16,581 nt of DNA, from assembly GCA_023265535.1 (NCBI GenBank), contig JAHFTI010000025.1:1-16581 (forward strand), written 5' to 3'. The notes beneath the pieces were generated by a model that had not been told where the DNA came from, searched no databases, and saw nothing but the letters and a program-made list of their open reading frames with translations. Below, one piece after another: positions 16,019-16,581 of the stretch. Each line of letters opens with the position of its first letter. Position 1 is the stretch's first letter. The position numbers and the translations under genes were made by a program. This stretch comes from Opitutaceae bacterium. Its GTDB lineage: Bacteria > Verrucomicrobiota > Verrucomicrobiia > Opitutales > Opitutaceae.

Positions 16019-16581
16019 ATGAGCAACACGATCATCGGAGACGCACTCCCCAATATTCCCTGGGAAGACAAACCCAAGGGCTACCACCACGTCATGTGGC
16101 GCAGCACCAAGAATCCGCTTATTGGCTGGAATCCGACTCCCAACACCTCCCGCATCTACAACAGCTCTCCGGTCCCCTTTGGCGACGGTTTCGCGGGTGT
16201 CTTCCGTTCCGACAGCCGTGGCGGCCGCGCCCATCTTCATGCCGGCACCTCGAAGGACGGCATCCATTTTGAGATCAATGACGCACGCATTGACTGGGTG
16301 GACGAGCAGGGCAATCCCGCCCCCACCAGCTACTCGTACGATCCGCGCGTCGTGAAGATCGACGACAAGTACTTCATCACCTGGTGCGATGATTTCCCCG
16401 GCGCCTCGATCGGCATGGGCTACACGAAGGACTTCAAGACCTTCATCCGCATGGAAAGCCCCTGCATGCCCTTCAATCGCAACGGCGTGCTCTTCCCCCG
16501 CAAGGTCAACGGCGAGTACATCCTCCTCAGCCGTCCGTCCGACAGCGGCCACACCCCCTTCGGCGACATCATCCTCAGCCA
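16019..16581 (+). CDS. Glycoside hydrolase family 130 beta-mannoside phosphorylase/hydrolase, partial (3' end outside window)
   Basis: The first 187 residues of a GH130 protein, a five-bladed beta-propeller family. Its members phosphorolyse beta-mannosides (mannosyl-glucose, mannooligosaccharides, mannosyl-GlcNAc) to mannose-1-phosphate, or in some subgroups hydrolyse beta-1,2-mannosides. Seen: TSRIYNSSPVPFGDGFAGVF (43-62), the family blade-1 opening; RSDSRGGRAHLHAGTSKDG (63-81); SYDPRVVKIDDKYFITWC (106-123), with Asp108 at the position of the catalytic acid; and FNRNGVLFPRKVNGEYILLS (152-171). No signal peptide, so cytoplasmic, as expected for phosphorylases. The ATG at 16019 has no Shine-Dalgarno sequence. 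Phosphorylase versus hydrolase depends on phosphate-binding residues, some of which lie outside the window. Confidence 0.9.
   Translation, partial: MSNTIIGDALPNIPWEDKPKGYHHVMWRSTKNPLIGWNPTPNTSRIYNSSPVPFGDGFAGVFRSDSRGGRAHLHAGTSKDGIHFEINDARIDWVDEQGNPAPTSYSYDPRVVKIDDKYFITWCDDFPGASIGMGYTKDFKTFIRMESPCMPFNRNGVLFPRKVNGEYILLSRPSDSGHTPFGDIILS

Noticed and set aside
15695..16552. 285-codon minus-strand frame over the GH130 start and its leader
   Set aside because: The plus strand from 16019 encodes unmistakable GH130 motifs; the minus-strand product has mirror-frame composition.

Overview
The window is GC-rich, gene-dense DNA from a Gram-negative (LPS-making) bacterium. A lipid A acyltransferase, three GT9 heptosyltransferase-like enzymes, a DUF4254 protein beside LPS glycosyltransferases, tandem PilT-type ATPases and a GH130 phosphorylase together suggest Verrucomicrobiota, probably Opitutae. 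That placement is inferred from gene content; there is no rRNA or other marker gene in the window. Most start codons have no recognisable Shine-Dalgarno sequence, so several starts were chosen by homology and spacing.

Layout. (1) Positions 1-2138, minus strand: two PilT/GspE-type twitching ATPases in tandem, the downstream one cut by the window edge. (2) 2319-3401, plus strand: a lone Gfo/Idh/MocA-family oxidoreductase, divergent from the pil genes. (3) 3499-11110, minus strand: a run of eight genes. In transcription order they are a GT4 glycosyltransferase, a GT10 fucosyltransferase-like enzyme, a GT25 glycosyltransferase, a DUF4254 protein, an LpxL/HtrB-type acyltransferase, a GT9 glycosyltransferase, and the two ATPases of an Opp/Dpp peptide importer without their permeases. 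(4) 11252-13293, plus strand: two more GT9 enzymes, divergent from the GT4 gene. Regions 3 and 4 form one LPS core/lipid A locus of about 8 kb, with the peptide-transporter ATPases appended at one end. (5) 13263-14573, minus strand: an amidase-signature hydrolase whose 3' end overlaps the last GT9 gene tail to tail. It is divergent from (6) 14671-15675, plus strand: an NMT1/THI5-like lipoprotein that binds a transported substrate. (7) 15676-16018 is non-coding, with a terminator-like hairpin and several palindromes. (8) 16019 to the end, plus strand: the N-terminal part of a GH130 beta-mannoside phosphorylase/hydrolase.

How they fit together. The LpxL-type enzyme would add a secondary acyl chain to lipid A, and the three GT9 enzymes would build an inner core. 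The GT25, GT10 and GT4 enzymes would extend or decorate the outer core. DUF4254 is the uncharacterised member of this set. The amidase and the periplasmic binding protein may form a small uptake-and-hydrolysis pair. No tRNA, rRNA, CRISPR array, insertion sequence or phage gene was seen. No clearly new multi-gene system is visible. The best leads are DUF4254 in the LPS locus, the GT9 enzyme with an altered catalytic loop, and the PilT with a changed His box.
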